From Jeotgalibacillus malaysiensis (GTDB taxonomy: Bacteria; Bacillota; Bacilli; Bacillales; Jeotgalibacillaceae), in contig CP009416.1 in NCBI GenBank assembly GCA_000818095.1, positions 1,844,501-1,908,500 on the forward strand: 64,000 nt of DNA, written 5' to 3'. The translations under genes were made by a program, and so were the position numbers. The notes under the pieces were generated by a model, which did no database searches, was not told where the DNA came from, and saw only the letters and a list, made by a program, of their open reading frames with translations. Below are positions 48,718 through 57,642 of the stretch, piece by piece. Numbering within the stretch: the stretch's first letter is position 1; each line of letters opens with the position of its first letter.

Positions 48718-49599
48718 TTAAGCCCTCGGATGAAACTTGGAATAGACTTCTCTGATCCTTTTCGTAGAAACATGTGTGTAAATTTGAGTAGTAGAAATAT
48801 CTGCGTGGCCAAGCATTTCCTGAACAGCTCTTAAATCCGCACCATTTTCAAGGAGGTGCGTTGCAAACGAATGCCTGAGTGTATGGGGCGTCAGTTCTTT
48901 TTCAATTCTCGCTTTATCAGTAAGTGCCCTGAGAATTTTCCAAAAACCCTGTCTGCTTAATCTCCGTCCGTGATGATTTAAAAACAGTGCCTGTTCTCCA
49001 GGTTTACGGCCGCTGCTCTTTCTTAGGTATTGGGAGATTACGTTAGATGCAGTTTGTCCAATAGGAATAATCCTTTCTTTATTTCCCTTTCCCCTGCACT
49101 TAATAAACCCCATCTCGAGGTTAATATCATCCGTATTCAAATTGATTAATTCACTTACCCTCATGCCTGTACCATATAGAACCTCTAGCATGGCTTTATC
49201 TCTCAGTCCCTGCTTTTTAGTCATATCCGGACTTTCAAGTAGCGCCTCTACTTCATCTATACTTAACACCTTTGGCAGCGTTTTTTCAGCTTTAGGAGTA
49301 TTTAAATGTTCTGTAGGATCCTGATCACACAGCCTGTTTCTCATTAAGTAATGATGAAAAGACCTGATTGAAGATGTATGTCTTGCGATTGTTTTTGCAG
49401 ATTTCCCCTGTTGTTTTAAATGCTGAAAAAACTGCAGCACATGTAATCTCTGTACATCACAAATTTTTGATATCATCTCGACCTTCATCAGGTAATCTGT
49501 ATAACTTCTCAGATCTCTTTCGTATGATTGAACTGTATTTTTAGACAGCCCTTTTTCAATAATCATATACTGTATAAAATCCTGTAACTGATCTTTCAT
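48718..49599 (-). CDS. xerD: Tyrosine recombinase XerD
   Basis: Resolves chromosome dimers at dif with XerC. 293 residues: N-terminal SAM-like core-binding domain (1-85) and catalytic domain with Arg in [12 protein letters not shown], Lys in [14 protein letters not shown], HxLRH in [18 protein letters not shown], His in MLGHADIS and Tyr in [11 protein letters not shown] at 49599 behind GGGGTGAGGG. Orthology to B. subtilis ripX/xerD is supported by fur upstream and deoB downstream. Confidence 0.95.
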   Translation of the reverse strand: MKDQLQDFIQYMIIEKGLSKNTVQSYERDLRSYTDYLMKVEMISKICDVQRLHVLQFFQHLKQQGKSAKTIARHTSSIRSFHHYLMRNRLCDQDPTEHLNTPKAEKTLPKVLSIDEVEALLESPDMTKKQGLRDKAMLEVLYGTGMRVSELINLNTDDINLEMGFIKCRGKGNKERIIPIGQTASNVISQYLRKSSGRKPGEQALFLNHHGRRLSRQGFWKILRALTDKARIEKELTPHTLRHSFATHLLENGADLRAVQEMLGHADISTTQIYTHVSTKRIREVYSKFHPRA

Positions 49600-49704
49600 T
49601 CCCTCACCCCGCTTCAATTCTATTTTAATAGCTATAAAACAGAAAGTCATCTATGTGGTCAACTTTAATTTCAGCGGTTACACATTAAGATGAAAACAAA
49701 AAAA

Positions 49705-49722
49705 CCATGCACGCATGCATGG
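49705..49722 (-). terminator. Terminator after fur
   Basis: CCATGCA / TGCATGG stem with CGCA loop followed on the minus strand by TTTTTTTG. Confidence 0.75.
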
Positions 49723-49733
49723 CTGAATATGTT

Positions 49734-50168
49734 TTACTGGCATCTATGACATATTCCATGGAATGTCAGTCGGTGATCTTTAATTTTAAAATTCCAGTCA
49801 CGTTCTACAATTTCTTCAACATCTTCTAGTAAATCATCCTGAATTTCATCAACAGCACCACACTCAAGACAGATCAAATGATGATGGAAGTGCGCTGCAC
49901 CCTCTTTACGTAAATCATATCTTGAGACGCCGTCTCCGAAATTAATTTTATCCACTACTTTCAGTTCTGACAATAGTTCAAGTGTCCGGTAGACAGTTGC
50001 AAGTCCAATTTCAGGCGCTTTATCTTTCACTAATAAGTAAACATCTTCTGCGCTAAGGTGATCAGCTTCGTTCTCAAGTAATACCCTGACTGTTGCTTCA
50101 CGCTGAGGGGTCAATTTATAGCTCGCTGAATGAAGCTGCTTTTTAATTCGATCAATCCGATTCTCCAC
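49734..50168 (-). CDS. fur: Ferric uptake regulator Fur
   Basis: Iron-responsive repressor, 144 residues. Winged helix with TPQREATVRVLLENEADHLSAEDVYLLVKD and ATVYRTLELLSE (about 55-70), metal sites AHFHHHLICLECGAVDEI (His-rich plus CxxC) and C-terminal HGICHRCQ (CxxC). It is placed next to xerD as in B. subtilis. A Fur/PerR-like palindrome lies upstream. Confidence 0.94.
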   Translation of the reverse strand: MENRIDRIKKQLHSASYKLTPQREATVRVLLENEADHLSAEDVYLLVKDKAPEIGLATVYRTLELLSELKVVDKINFGDGVSRYDLRKEGAAHFHHHLICLECGAVDEIQDDLLEDVEEIVERDWNFKIKDHRLTFHGICHRCQ

Positions 50169-50227
50169 AATTACCCCTCCCTCACAATATCATCAATATT
50201 ATATCAAACGAAATCCTATTTGCAAAC

Positions 50228-50240
50228 AATAATCATTATT
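50228..50240. promoter_or_regulatory. Fur/PerR-box-like operator upstream of fur
   Basis: Perfect 6-1-6 palindrome AATAAT-C-ATTATT, about 60 nt before the fur ATG. It fits the core of Fur (TGATAAT-N-ATTATCA) and PerR (TTATAAT-N-ATTATAA) boxes; which protein binds cannot be told from this. Confidence 0.5.
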
Positions 50241-50278
50241 AATTAGTAGTTCGACACATTACTTTATAACACTTATTA

Positions 50279-50861
50279 TTATGTAATAAAAATTCTAATT
50301 AAAAAAGACGGAATATAATATTCGATTACACCTGCGAGTCCTGCAACTATCGTAATACTGCCCAAAAGCATCAGATAAGTGACCCCTGTACTTTTAACAG
50401 TATATACAAAAGGCTGTCTTGCGCCAATGCCCTTCCAGATCAATCCTGCAAGAATTAATGACTCAGCACCGAGTACGAGATAAGCGGGAATCATCAGCAG
50501 ATTCTGAGGAACCAGAACAATCAGTGCTTCAGCCAGTCCTTTTAAGCCTCCTCATAAACCATCATGCCGGCAGCAAACCCAAAAAGGCAGCCTTTCATTT
50601 AGATTAAAAACCAAGCAATCGGCAGCCCAGCTAATGTAAATCCTGAAGTCCAGATAAACAATAAAATCAATAAATCAATTAAAACAGCACTGAGTACCTT
50701 TCCATCTCCTGTAAGCTCAAAGCCTGGCATCATTTGAACAGGCGCATAAATATTAACTAACAGGGCCCTTGCTGCTGTACCACCTGTAAGCAAAATGAAA
50801 ATAAATAAATAAATAATAGGCGATATGGTTTGACACGTGCTGCAATATGCTTCCGCTTATA
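50279..50861 (-). pseudogene. spoIIM: spoIIM with nonsense codon and frameshifts
   Basis: SpoIIM is a ~200-residue membrane protein of the engulfment DMP complex, normally beside fur. Pieces occur in order on the minus strand: KRKHIAARVKPYR (50819-50858, no start codon), then in another frame YLFIFILLTGGTAARALLVN...GLPIAWFLI ending at TAA 50599-50601, then in the same frame MKGCLFGFAAGMMVYEEA to another TAA, then in a shifted frame GLKGLAEALIVLVPQNLLMIPAYLVLG to the end. Total span is about 194 codons, near normal, so losses are small indels and point changes. At least one nonsense codon and two frameshifts are present. Confidence 0.83.
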
Positions 50862-50918
50862 TTTACCTCACTTGCCGCCACCTCCCTGCCTGAACATTTT
50901 ATGCAGGGACCAAATGGC

Positions 50919-51473
50919 TTATGTATTCTTTTTCATCTCTTCAAGTCGCAAATATTGAACTGCATATGCAGTCTTAGCATCAAAAATTCGCTGGTTAAGC
51001 ACCATTTCCTCTGCTTCTTCAAGTGTTACTTCAAGTAGTTCCACAAATTCATCCTCATCCGGGCCTTCAGCATCTTCAATTTTGTAAAGGTCTTCCGCTT
51101 TATAGACGTGAACTAATTCGTCTGCAAATCCAGGAGACGTATAAAATGAAATCAGATGAGTCAGTGATCTGCAGCCATAACCTGTTTCTTCTTCCAGTTC
51201 TCTTTCGGCAGTCACTTCCGGTAATTCACCAGGTTCAAGCTTTCCGGCAGGTATTTCAACAATAGATCGTTCCAGTGCTTTTCGGTATTGTTCTACCAAA
51301 ATCAGTTTCTGATCATCTGTTTTTGCAATTACACATACAGCACCAGGGTGTTTGATCAGTTCTCTTTTTGAGGTTTTACCATTTGGCAGTTCTACATCGT
51401 CTACTTGCAGACTGATAATTTTGCCTTTAAATAGCTCGTTTGTGGTAATTGTTTTTTCTTCAAATTTTTTCAT
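50919..51473 (-). CDS. nudF: ADP-ribose pyrophosphatase NudF
   Basis: Nudix hydrolase of ADP-ribose, 184 residues. Nudix box GKLEPGELPEVTAERELEEETGY (G-x5-E-x7-RE-x2-EE-x-G, about 84-106) is intact. The ATG at 51473 has GAGGAG 8 nt upstream; a GTG three codons earlier lies nearer the site. Located between spoIIM and yqkF as B. subtilis yqkG. Confidence 0.94.
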   Translation of the reverse strand: MKKFEEKTITTNELFKGKIISLQVDDVELPNGKTSKRELIKHPGAVCVIAKTDDQKLILVEQYRKALERSIVEIPAGKLEPGELPEVTAERELEEETGYGCRSLTHLISFYTSPGFADELVHVYKAEDLYKIEDAEGPDEDEFVELLEVTLEEAEEMVLNQRIFDAKTAYAVQYLRLEEMKKNT

Positions 51474-51586
51474 TGCGTTCACTCCTCTATAATTGTATTG
51501 TATCAGTGTTTAGACCTGTTTACCTTAAGCATTGTTTGAATCAGTATAAATTAGAGAATATGATGATTAAAGAGAGGAGAATGATC

Positions 51587-52498
51587 ATGGAAAAAAGAAG
51601 AATTGGTTCATCAGCGCTCGAAAGTTCATTACTGGGTTTAGGTTGTATGTCCCTTAGCACAGAACCTAAAAAGGCTGAAGAAATTTTAAAAACCGCTTAT
51701 GACAATGGCATAAATTATTTTGATACTGCAGATTTATACGATTACGGAACAAATGAAGAGATTGTCGGCAAGGCACTGAAATCTGTCAGGAGCGAGGTAT
51801 TAATCGCTACTAAAGTCGGTAACCGTGCGAAAGATGATTTAAGCGGCTGGTATTGGGATCCTTCAAAATCCTACATAAAAGAACAGGTCAAAAAGAGTTT
51901 GCAGCGGCTGCAGATTGATTATATTGACCTTTATCAGCTCCATGGCGGTACACTTGATGATCCGATTGACGAAACAATTGAAGCATTTGATGACTTAAAG
52001 CAGGAAGGTCTGATCAGAGCATACGGGTTTTCTTCAATTCGTCCAAATGTAATCCGCGAATATGCCAGTAGGTCATCTGCCGATTCAAACATGATGCAGT
52101 ACAGTCTGTTAGACCGCCGGCCTGAAGAACAGGCATTTGAAGTGCTCAAAGAGAATCAGGTTTCTATTATTACAAGAGGGCCTCTTGCAAAAGGGTTGCT
52201 TTCCGGAAATTATCAGGAGAAACTGTCAAAACATGATGAATACGTTCATTATTCAAAACGTGAGCTTGATCTTCTTTTACCAAAGATAGCAGAACACTTT
52301 CAACATAGGACGTTAACTGAAACAGCTCTGTTATTTAATGCAGCGCATCCAGAGGTTTCAACAATCATTGCAGGTGCCAGCTCACCTGAACAGGTACTTG
52401 AAAATATTAAAGCTATCAATCAGTCTCCTTTAACGAGAGAAGAAATCGAAGTACTAAAATCCATTACAAAAGCAGATGGGTATACACAGCACAGGTAA
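51587..52498 (+). CDS. yqkF: Aldo/keto reductase YqkF
   Basis: 303-residue NADPH-dependent aldo/keto reductase. Catalytic tetrad: Asp and Tyr in YFDTADLYDYGTNEEIVGKAL, Lys in VLIATKVGNR, His in IDLYQLHGGTLDD. Start chosen at 51587 (MEKRRIGSS) 7 nt behind GAGAGGAG; an open frame upstream crosses nudF and is not used. Physiological substrate unknown. Confidence 0.93.
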   Translation: MEKRRIGSSALESSLLGLGCMSLSTEPKKAEEILKTAYDNGINYFDTADLYDYGTNEEIVGKALKSVRSEVLIATKVGNRAKDDLSGWYWDPSKSYIKEQVKKSLQRLQIDYIDLYQLHGGTLDDPIDETIEAFDDLKQEGLIRAYGFSSIRPNVIREYASRSSADSNMMQYSLLDRRPEEQAFEVLKENQVSIITRGPLAKGLLSGNYQEKLSKHDEYVHYSKRELDLLLPKIAEHFQHRTLTETALLFNAAHPEVSTIIAGASSPEQVLENIKAINQSPLTREEIEVLKSITKADGYTQHR

Positions 52499-52503
52499 AA
52501 GTA

Positions 52504-52529
52504 AAAACTGAGGGCTTCCCCTCAGTTTT
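52504..52529. terminator. Bidirectional terminator between yqkF and yqkE
   Basis: AAAACTGAGGG-CTTC-CCCTCAGTTTT, perfect stem between convergent genes, overlapping the yqkE stop. Confidence 0.85.
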
Positions 52530-52746
52530 TATACTTTTTCCAGTCAAGACTGCTTTCATTTAACAGTTCTTCAAAGGATTTATTTTTTTCGCGCAGCTTT
52601 CTTTCTTCTTCTTTTCTTGCAGCCTCTTCTTTTCTTTTTTGTTCTTCTGCATTAGCAGCTTCCTGTTTAAAGCGTTGCAATTTATTCATTGTTTCTTCGT
52701 TAAGCGTATCTTTTAAGACAGGATCTTTATGAGTTTTTTTATTCAT
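52522..52746 (-). CDS. yqkE: Small charged coiled-coil protein YqkE
   Basis: 74 residues, very rich in Lys/Glu/Arg with a helical stretch (NKLQRFKQEAANAEEQKRKEEAARKEEERK, given here only as the region 20-50). DUF3886-type, like B. subtilis YqkE next to yqkF. Function unknown. Start at 52746 behind GGGAG. Only 16 nt separate it from scoB, so it is probably on the sco transcript. Confidence 0.82.
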   Translation of the reverse strand: MNKKTHKDPVLKDTLNEETMNKLQRFKQEAANAEEQKRKEEAARKEEERKLREKNKSFEELLNESSLDWKKYKN

Positions 52747-52762
52747 TTCTTTCACTCCCTGC

Positions 52763-53425
52763 TCAGAAGCTATCGGTTTTAAGCTGCTTACTGATCTGTA
52801 GTTCAGGTTCAGTTGAGTTGATAATATCGTCCACCGTGTAACCTTTTGCAACTTCGATCAGTTCGAGACCGGCAGAAGTCACTTCTATAACTGCACGTTC
52901 TGTAATAATCCGGTCTACGACACCCTTCCCTGTAAGAGGCAGTGAGCATTCTCTCAGGATCTTAGGGCTGCCGCTTCTGCTGACATGCTCCATAATAATG
53001 ATAATTTTTCTGGCACCGTGAACTAGATCCATTGCGCCTCCCATTCCTTTAATCATTTTACCCGGGATCATCCAGTTTGCCAAATCTCCCTTTTCAGATA
53101 CTTCCATGCCACCCAGGATTGCAACATCTACGTGCCCTCCCCTGATCATTCCAAAAGACTCGGCGCTATCAAAAAAAGCAGCCCCTTTAATTGCTGTAAC
53201 AGTTTCCTTACCTGCATTAATCAAGTCAGCATCTAGCTCATCCTCTTCAGGATATTTTCCAATCCCGAGAAGTCCGTTTTCAGATTGTAAAATGACTTCT
53301 TTTCCATCTGATAGATGGTTAGCAACCAGTGTAGGCATACCGATTCCCAGGTTGACATAGTCCCCATTATTAATTTCTCTTTCTGCTCTGATTGCAATTG
53401 TTTCTCTGACCTTTTGTTTATCCAT
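52763..53425 (-). CDS. scoB: 3-oxoacid CoA-transferase subunit B
   Basis: Beta subunit of succinyl-CoA:acetoacetate CoA-transferase. 220 residues. Catalytic Glu in LQSENGLLG (about residue 49), [24 protein letters not shown] and [17 protein letters not shown]. Start at 53425 behind GGAGGT, overlapping scoA by 8 nt. Confidence 0.94.
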   Translation of the reverse strand: MDKQKVRETIAIRAEREINNGDYVNLGIGMPTLVANHLSDGKEVILQSENGLLGIGKYPEEDELDADLINAGKETVTAIKGAAFFDSAESFGMIRGGHVDVAILGGMEVSEKGDLANWMIPGKMIKGMGGAMDLVHGARKIIIIMEHVSRSGSPKILRECSLPLTGKGVVDRIITERAVIEVTSAGLELIEVAKGYTVDDIINSTEPELQISKQLKTDSF

Positions 53426-54125
53426 TTGCTTGACCTCCGGCAGAAACAGTTTTTCTTTCAATTCTTTTTTCCTGATCAGCCTGCAGCAGGCCCTGCACAT
53501 AAATACTTGGTGTATGTATATGATCAGGATCAAGCTTGCCTGTAGGATAAAGTTCTTCTACCTCAGCAATTGTCACTTTTCCCGCGGCAGCGATCATCGG
53601 GTTAAAGTTTCTGGCAGTTTTTCTGTAGATCAGGTTCCCCATCTCGTCCCCTCTCCAGGCCCTGACAATACTGACATCCGCTTTCAGTGCGCGCTCCATC
53701 ACGTATTCTTTTCCTTCAAATGATCTGATCTCTTTACCCTCTGCTATTTGTGTTCCAACGCCAGCGGGTGTAAAAAAAGCCGGAATCCCAGCTCCACCCG
53801 CCCTGATTCTTTCAGCGAGTGTTCCCTGTGGCACCAGTTCAACTTCAAGTTCTCCGGAGAGCACCTGTCTTTCGAATTCTTTATTTTCTCCCACATAAGA
53901 ACCGATCATTTTATTGATCTGTCTATTGTGCAGCAATAATCCCAATCCCCAGTCATCGATTCCACAATTATTTGAAATCACGGTCAGGTTTTTCACCCCG
54001 CTGTCTCTGATTGCCAGTATCAGCTGTTCAGGGATTCCACACAGTCCGAACCCTCCTGCCATCAGCGTATCTCCATCTTTGAGCACAGTGATTGCTTCTG
54101 TTGCCGATTGATAAATCTTTTTCAT
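53418..54125 (-). CDS. scoA: 3-oxoacid CoA-transferase subunit A
   Basis: Alpha subunit, 235 residues, with the glycine-rich [13 protein letters not shown] (about 25-37), [11 protein letters not shown] and [16 protein letters not shown]. With scoB it activates acetoacetate to acetoacetyl-CoA. Start at 54125 after AAAGGGG. Faces the HMG-CoA lyase gene across a 130-nt gap with a cre-like site. Confidence 0.94.
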   Translation of the reverse strand: MKKIYQSATEAITVLKDGDTLMAGGFGLCGIPEQLILAIRDSGVKNLTVISNNCGIDDWGLGLLLHNRQINKMIGSYVGENKEFERQVLSGELEVELVPQGTLAERIRAGGAGIPAFFTPAGVGTQIAEGKEIRSFEGKEYVMERALKADVSIVRAWRGDEMGNLIYRKTARNFNPMIAAAGKVTIAEVEELYPTGKLDPDHIHTPSIYVQGLLQADQEKRIERKTVSAGGQANG

Positions 54126-54176
54126 TTTCCATACCCCTTTCACCACTTAAAAATAGTGATCTTATATCCACTTCTA

Positions 54177-54190
54177 TGTAAGCGCTTCAA
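54177..54190. promoter_or_regulatory. cre-like site between scoA and HMG-CoA lyase
   Basis: TGTAAGCGCTTCAA differs at one position from the relaxed CcpA consensus TGWAARCGYTWNCW. It lies 52 nt upstream of scoA and 68 nt upstream of the lyase, so CcpA repression of one or both is plausible. Confidence 0.5.
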
Positions 54191-54257
54191 TTCCTTCTTT
54201 TTTACATTGTTTTTTTCTGCTAAAGTTGAAGCATGACTGAAAAAGGAGATGGAAATT

Positions 54258-55160
54258 TTGAATTTGCCGCGTTCTGTCGAAATCATTGAAGTAGGACCGA
54301 GAGACGGGTTACAAAATGAAGCGAATTTTGTACCGACTGCTGTAAAAGTTGAATTTATTCGCGCACTGAGGCGCGCAGGATTTAAAGAAATGGAAGTGAC
54401 TTCATTCGTTTCTCCAAAATGGGTCCCTCAGATGAGTGATGCAGCTGAGGTGATGCAGCTAGCAGGTGATCAGCCTGGAACCATTGTATTAACACCAAAT
54501 AAAAGAGGAATAGATGCAGCACTGGCTTCCGGCGCAAAGGCTGTAGCAGTATTTGTCGGGGTCAGTACATCTTTTAATCAAAAAAATATTAATAAAACCA
54601 CTGAAGAGGCTGTCGAAGGATTAGTTCCTCATATAAAGGATCTTAAAAAAAATGGAGTGATTGTAAGAGCATGTATCTCAACTGCTTTTCACTGTCCGTA
54701 TGAAGGAAAAATTGAGCCAGCTGATACTCTTGCTTTATGTAAAACACTTGCAGAGGCCGGTGTTGATGAACTAAGTGTTGCAGACACAATTGGTAAAGCA
54801 ACACCTGATGAAGCCTATTCATTGTTTACACTTCTCAAAAAAGAACTGCCACAAGTTATGATGGCTGCCCATTTTCACGACACCAGAAAAATGGCATTAG
54901 CTAACATCTACGCTTCTCTACTGGCAGGGATTACGAGATTTGATGCTTCAGCAGGAGGACTTGGAGGGTGTCCATTCGCACCCGGTGCCAGCGGAAATGC
55001 TGCTACCGAAGACGTAATTTATATGCTTCACCGCATGGGTATAGACACTGGAGTGGATGTTGACCTTTTGAATGAAGCGATTGAAATAATTGAACCACAT
55101 GTATCCCGCGATCTTGAAAGCTGGTATTATCAATCATATAAAAAAAATCTGCCATCTTAG
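54258..55160 (+). CDS. mvaB: Hydroxymethylglutaryl-CoA lyase
   Basis: Cleaves HMG-CoA to acetyl-CoA and acetoacetate, the last step of leucine degradation (YngG type). 300 residues. Metal/substrate motifs EVGPRDGLQNE (about 11-21), HFHDTRKMAL and the active-site signature GLGGCPFAPGASGN. A TTG at 54258 has 9-nt spacing from AAGGAG; an in-frame ATG at 54249 abuts it. Its product acetoacetate is the substrate of ScoAB encoded divergently. No leucine-catabolic genes follow. Stop is TAG. Confidence 0.93.
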   Translation: MNLPRSVEIIEVGPRDGLQNEANFVPTAVKVEFIRALRRAGFKEMEVTSFVSPKWVPQMSDAAEVMQLAGDQPGTIVLTPNKRGIDAALASGAKAVAVFVGVSTSFNQKNINKTTEEAVEGLVPHIKDLKKNGVIVRACISTAFHCPYEGKIEPADTLALCKTLAEAGVDELSVADTIGKATPDEAYSLFTLLKKELPQVMMAAHFHDTRKMALANIYASLLAGITRFDASAGGLGGCPFAPGASGNAATEDVIYMLHRMGIDTGVDVDLLNEAIEIIEPHVSRDLESWYYQSYKKNLPS

Positions 55161-55175
55161 AAAGCAGGGATCTCT

Positions 55176-56096
55176 GTGAAGAAGAAAAGCATCGCAGCCC
55201 TAACAGCTGCTGCCGGCATCAGTGCATTCGGCATATATTTATCCAATAGAATTATGTTCATGAAATTAAAGGATCCTGCAGAAATTGAAGAAAGAGAACG
55301 TGGAGCAGGATTTTATGAACCGGAAAAATATTTGCAGATGATCAAAAAAGAACTGAGAATCCCTTCACCTGCCGGGTATGAAATCCATACAGTATTTCTG
55401 GAACAAAAGCCCGGTGCACCTTATATGATTTTTTGTCATGGGGTAACAGAAACGAAAATTAATTCTCTGAAATACGTTCAACTTTTTATGAAAAAAGGCT
55501 TTAATGCCGTTATCTATGATCACAGACGGCATGGGGGCTCAGGAGGCAACAGTACAAGCTATGGTCACTTTGAGAAAGCTGACCTTAAAGCAGTTGTGGA
55601 TTGTCTGCTTGAAGAAGAAGGAGAAGATACCGTCTTTGGCATTCATGGAGAATCGATGGGCGCTGTCACCATGCTTCTTTATGCCGGGAGTATAGAAGAC
55701 CGAGCAGCTTTTTATATTGCAGACTGTCCGTTTTCTGACCTTACAGAGCAGCTGTCTTTTCTCATGACAAAATCATCGCGACCATCCATCTTATCAAAAA
55801 TGGCATTATCTTTAGCGGGATCATTTATCTTTTTAAGAGACCGTTACCAGATCAGAGGTGTTTCTCCTAAAGAAGCGGTCAAAAACATCGAAAAACCAGT
55901 ACTGTTTATACACAGTAAACACGACAGTTTTATTCCTTCGCAAATGACCGAAACCCTGTATACGTTAAAGAATGGTCCTAAAAGACTGTTTATACCTGAA
56001 GCCGGTGAACACGCACAGTCATATGTTGCTAATCCTGAGTCTTACAGTAAGGAAATTGACCATTTTTTACATGACTATTTTACGATCAGGCGCTAA
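55176..56096 (+). CDS. yqkD: Alpha/beta hydrolase YqkD
   Basis: 306 residues: N-terminal membrane helix (about 5-25) then an alpha/beta hydrolase with nucleophile elbow GIHGESMGAVT (Ser about 153), oxyanion region FCHGVTETK, Asp in HSKHDSFIP and His in GEHAQSY. Predicted membrane-anchored serine esterase or peptidase-like enzyme; substrate unknown. GTG start 15 nt after the lyase, so co-transcribed. Confidence 0.88.
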   Translation: MKKKSIAALTAAAGISAFGIYLSNRIMFMKLKDPAEIEERERGAGFYEPEKYLQMIKKELRIPSPAGYEIHTVFLEQKPGAPYMIFCHGVTETKINSLKYVQLFMKKGFNAVIYDHRRHGGSGGNSTSYGHFEKADLKAVVDCLLEEEGEDTVFGIHGESMGAVTMLLYAGSIEDRAAFYIADCPFSDLTEQLSFLMTKSSRPSILSKMALSLAGSFIFLRDRYQIRGVSPKEAVKNIEKPVLFIHSKHDSFIPSQMTETLYTLKNGPKRLFIPEAGEHAQSYVANPESYSKEIDHFLHDYFTIRR

Positions 56097-56117
56097 TAAA
56101 GTCAGCCGCAAAATAAC

Positions 56118-56152
56118 GAGAAGGGGGAGACATCATCAGTCTCCCCCTTCTC
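56118..56152. terminator. Bidirectional terminator between yqkD and yqkB
   Basis: Fourteen-bp perfect stem GAGAAGGGGGAGAC / GTCTCCCCCTTCTC with a 7-nt loop between convergent genes. Confidence 0.88.
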
Positions 56153-56153
56153 A

Positions 56154-56480
56154 TTATTTCACCATGTTCTTAAAATTCATCCGTCCATTGATTGTCTGGC
56201 CTGGGCTTTTCAGTTGGAATGTCCTTGCTGATTCCGAAAAGTCGATTTTTAATTTTTTATCATAAAAAACCGTTTTAGACGTTTCTACCAGAATCGGCCG
56301 GTCATTTGTTTCAATCAGCTTATCTTCTTCCTCTGCAGCCTCTACATACCATAAAATCGGCACTCCATTAAGCACACAACCAGTTCCTTCAGTATCATAT
56401 TTCAACTTCAAATAACCGGTATCAGATTTTATTTTTTCAGCAATTTTTTCTGAAGCTGCTTTTGTAATTTCAATCTCCAT
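56154..56480 (-). CDS. yqkB: HesB/IscA-like core-domain protein YqkB
   Basis: 108-residue protein of the iron-sulfur biogenesis (HesB/YadR) fold family; it lacks the C-terminal CGC pair of true A-type scaffolds but keeps one Cys in TEGTGCVLNG. Matches B. subtilis YqkB by length and neighbourhood. Role in Fe-S assembly unproven. Confidence 0.82.
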   Translation of the reverse strand: MEIEITKAASEKIAEKIKSDTGYLKLKYDTEGTGCVLNGVPILWYVEAAEEEDKLIETNDRPILVETSKTVFYDKKLKIDFSESARTFQLKSPGQTINGRMNFKNMVK

Positions 56481-56595
56481 CGAATCGCCTCCTGCCTTTA
56501 ATTATATCACTTCACGATCTACTCTACCGCTATCTTGCTTTCGAAAGAGTTTTCAAGTAGCATCAAATACGATATACATAACTGGAGGGGTTTTA

Positions 56596-56811
56596 ATGGA
56601 AAAAAAGGTGCAGATCAAAGTAATGGATAATGGTTCACTTAAAGTAACCGGTGATGTGGAACTTGTTGATATGGATGGTAATGCGTTTCCTGTAAAACCT
56701 GTTTTTTCACTCTGCAGATGCGGCCGCTCTCAAAGAATGCCATTTTGTGATGCATCTCATAAGGGTGTATTTGAATCCTGTGTACGTGCTGAAAAGGTCC
56801 TTGACGAGTGA
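56596..56811 (+). CDS. CDGSH iron-sulfur domain protein
   Basis: 71 residues. The CDGSH-type 2Fe-2S motif is LCRCGRSQRMPFCDASH (C-x-C-x8-C-x3-H, three Cys and one His, about 39-55), though the Gly of CDGSH is Ala here. Likely binds a labile 2Fe-2S cluster. GGAGGGG precedes the ATG. Ends at a perfect palindrome. Confidence 0.88.
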   Translation: MEKKVQIKVMDNGSLKVTGDVELVDMDGNAFPVKPVFSLCRCGRSQRMPFCDASHKGVFESCVRAEKVLDE

Positions 56812-56868
56812 AATCAAAAATAAAACTACCCGGTGCAACGGTTGCACCGGGTAGTTTTATTTTTGATT
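56812..56868. terminator. Perfect 57-bp palindrome, bidirectional terminator
   Basis: Two perfect 28-nt arms (56812-56839 and 56841-56868) around a single G. Arms end in AATCAAAAATAAAAC/GTTTTATTTTTGATT with a GC core CCCGGTGCAAC. Lies between the convergent CDGSH gene and yqjQ and contains the last yqjQ codons and stop. Confidence 0.85.
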
Positions 56869-57642
56869 AAATCCTTTTTTACCAAGTCGCTCAACCATTC
56901 CTGGAGCGAGCGAATAGGCTTTTGAGGCCGCGTTCATCCAGCCCGGAAGATTGATCTCCCTTTTATCAGTAAAGAAAACCTCAACTGTTTTACCCGCCAC
57001 CACGCGTGGTGAAAGCATAAATTTTTTTACACTGTCAGCATATCTCCCGCTTGAATCTGCTGTTTCAAAAAAATCAGTTTCAATCGGTCCAGGATTAATG
57101 GTTGTTACAAATATCCCGTCTTTAGCAACTTCCATTCTCAGGCTGTTTGAAAATCCAAGCACAGCATGTTTGGCAGCTGAGTATATAGACGATTTCGGGG
57201 TTGCCAGCTTTCCGGCCTGAGATGCAATATTAACAACATGCCCTCCACCCTTCATAGATGGCAATACTGCTTTGCTAAGCAGCATAAGCGAAATAACATT
57301 CACATTAATCATAGAGCTGATCTTCTCATCAGGTGTATCTTCAAGCCTTTCAAAAAGCCCGAAGCCCGCATTATTGACGAGTACATCTACTCCCCGGACC
57401 TCATCTATCAACTCTTGTGCAAAAACAGGAACCTGGTCTGTCTGATTTAAATCAAATGGACGAATCAACACAGAACCGGCTCCGAATTGGCGGCACCTTT
57501 CACCAGTCTGGATCAGCTTCCTTTCATCTCTTGCAGTTAAAATCAGGTCTGCCCCAAACCTTGCAGCCTCTTCTGCGATGGCTCTGCCAAGACCTCCTGA
57601 TGCACCTGTGATCCATACTTTCTTTCCGGAAAATTTTTTCAT
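56857..57642 (-). CDS. yqjQ: Short-chain dehydrogenase YqjQ
   Basis: 261-residue SDR. Cofactor motif WITGASGGLGRAIAEE (about 11-26), NNAGFGLFE, catalytic Ser in VNIASQAGKL and YxxxK in YSAAKHAV. Substrate unknown. Start overlaps the yqjP stop by 4 nt; yqjP-yqjQ is the B. subtilis order next to proI. Confidence 0.92.
   Translation of the reverse strand: MKKFSGKKVWITGASGGLGRAIAEEAARFGADLILTARDERKLIQTGERCRQFGAGSVLIRPFDLNQTDQVPVFAQELIDEVRGVDVLVNNAGFGLFERLEDTPDEKISSMINVNVISLMLLSKAVLPSMKGGGHVVNIASQAGKLATPKSSIYSAAKHAVLGFSNSLRMEVAKDGIFVTTINPGPIETDFFETADSSGRYADSVKKFMLSPRVVAGKTVEVFFTDKREINLPGWMNAASKAYSLAPGMVERLGKKGFNQK

Noticed and set aside
50279-50793. Two short membrane-protein genes between fur and nudF
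   Set aside because: They are consecutive pieces of one SpoIIM, in the gene's conserved place, separated by stops and frameshifts.
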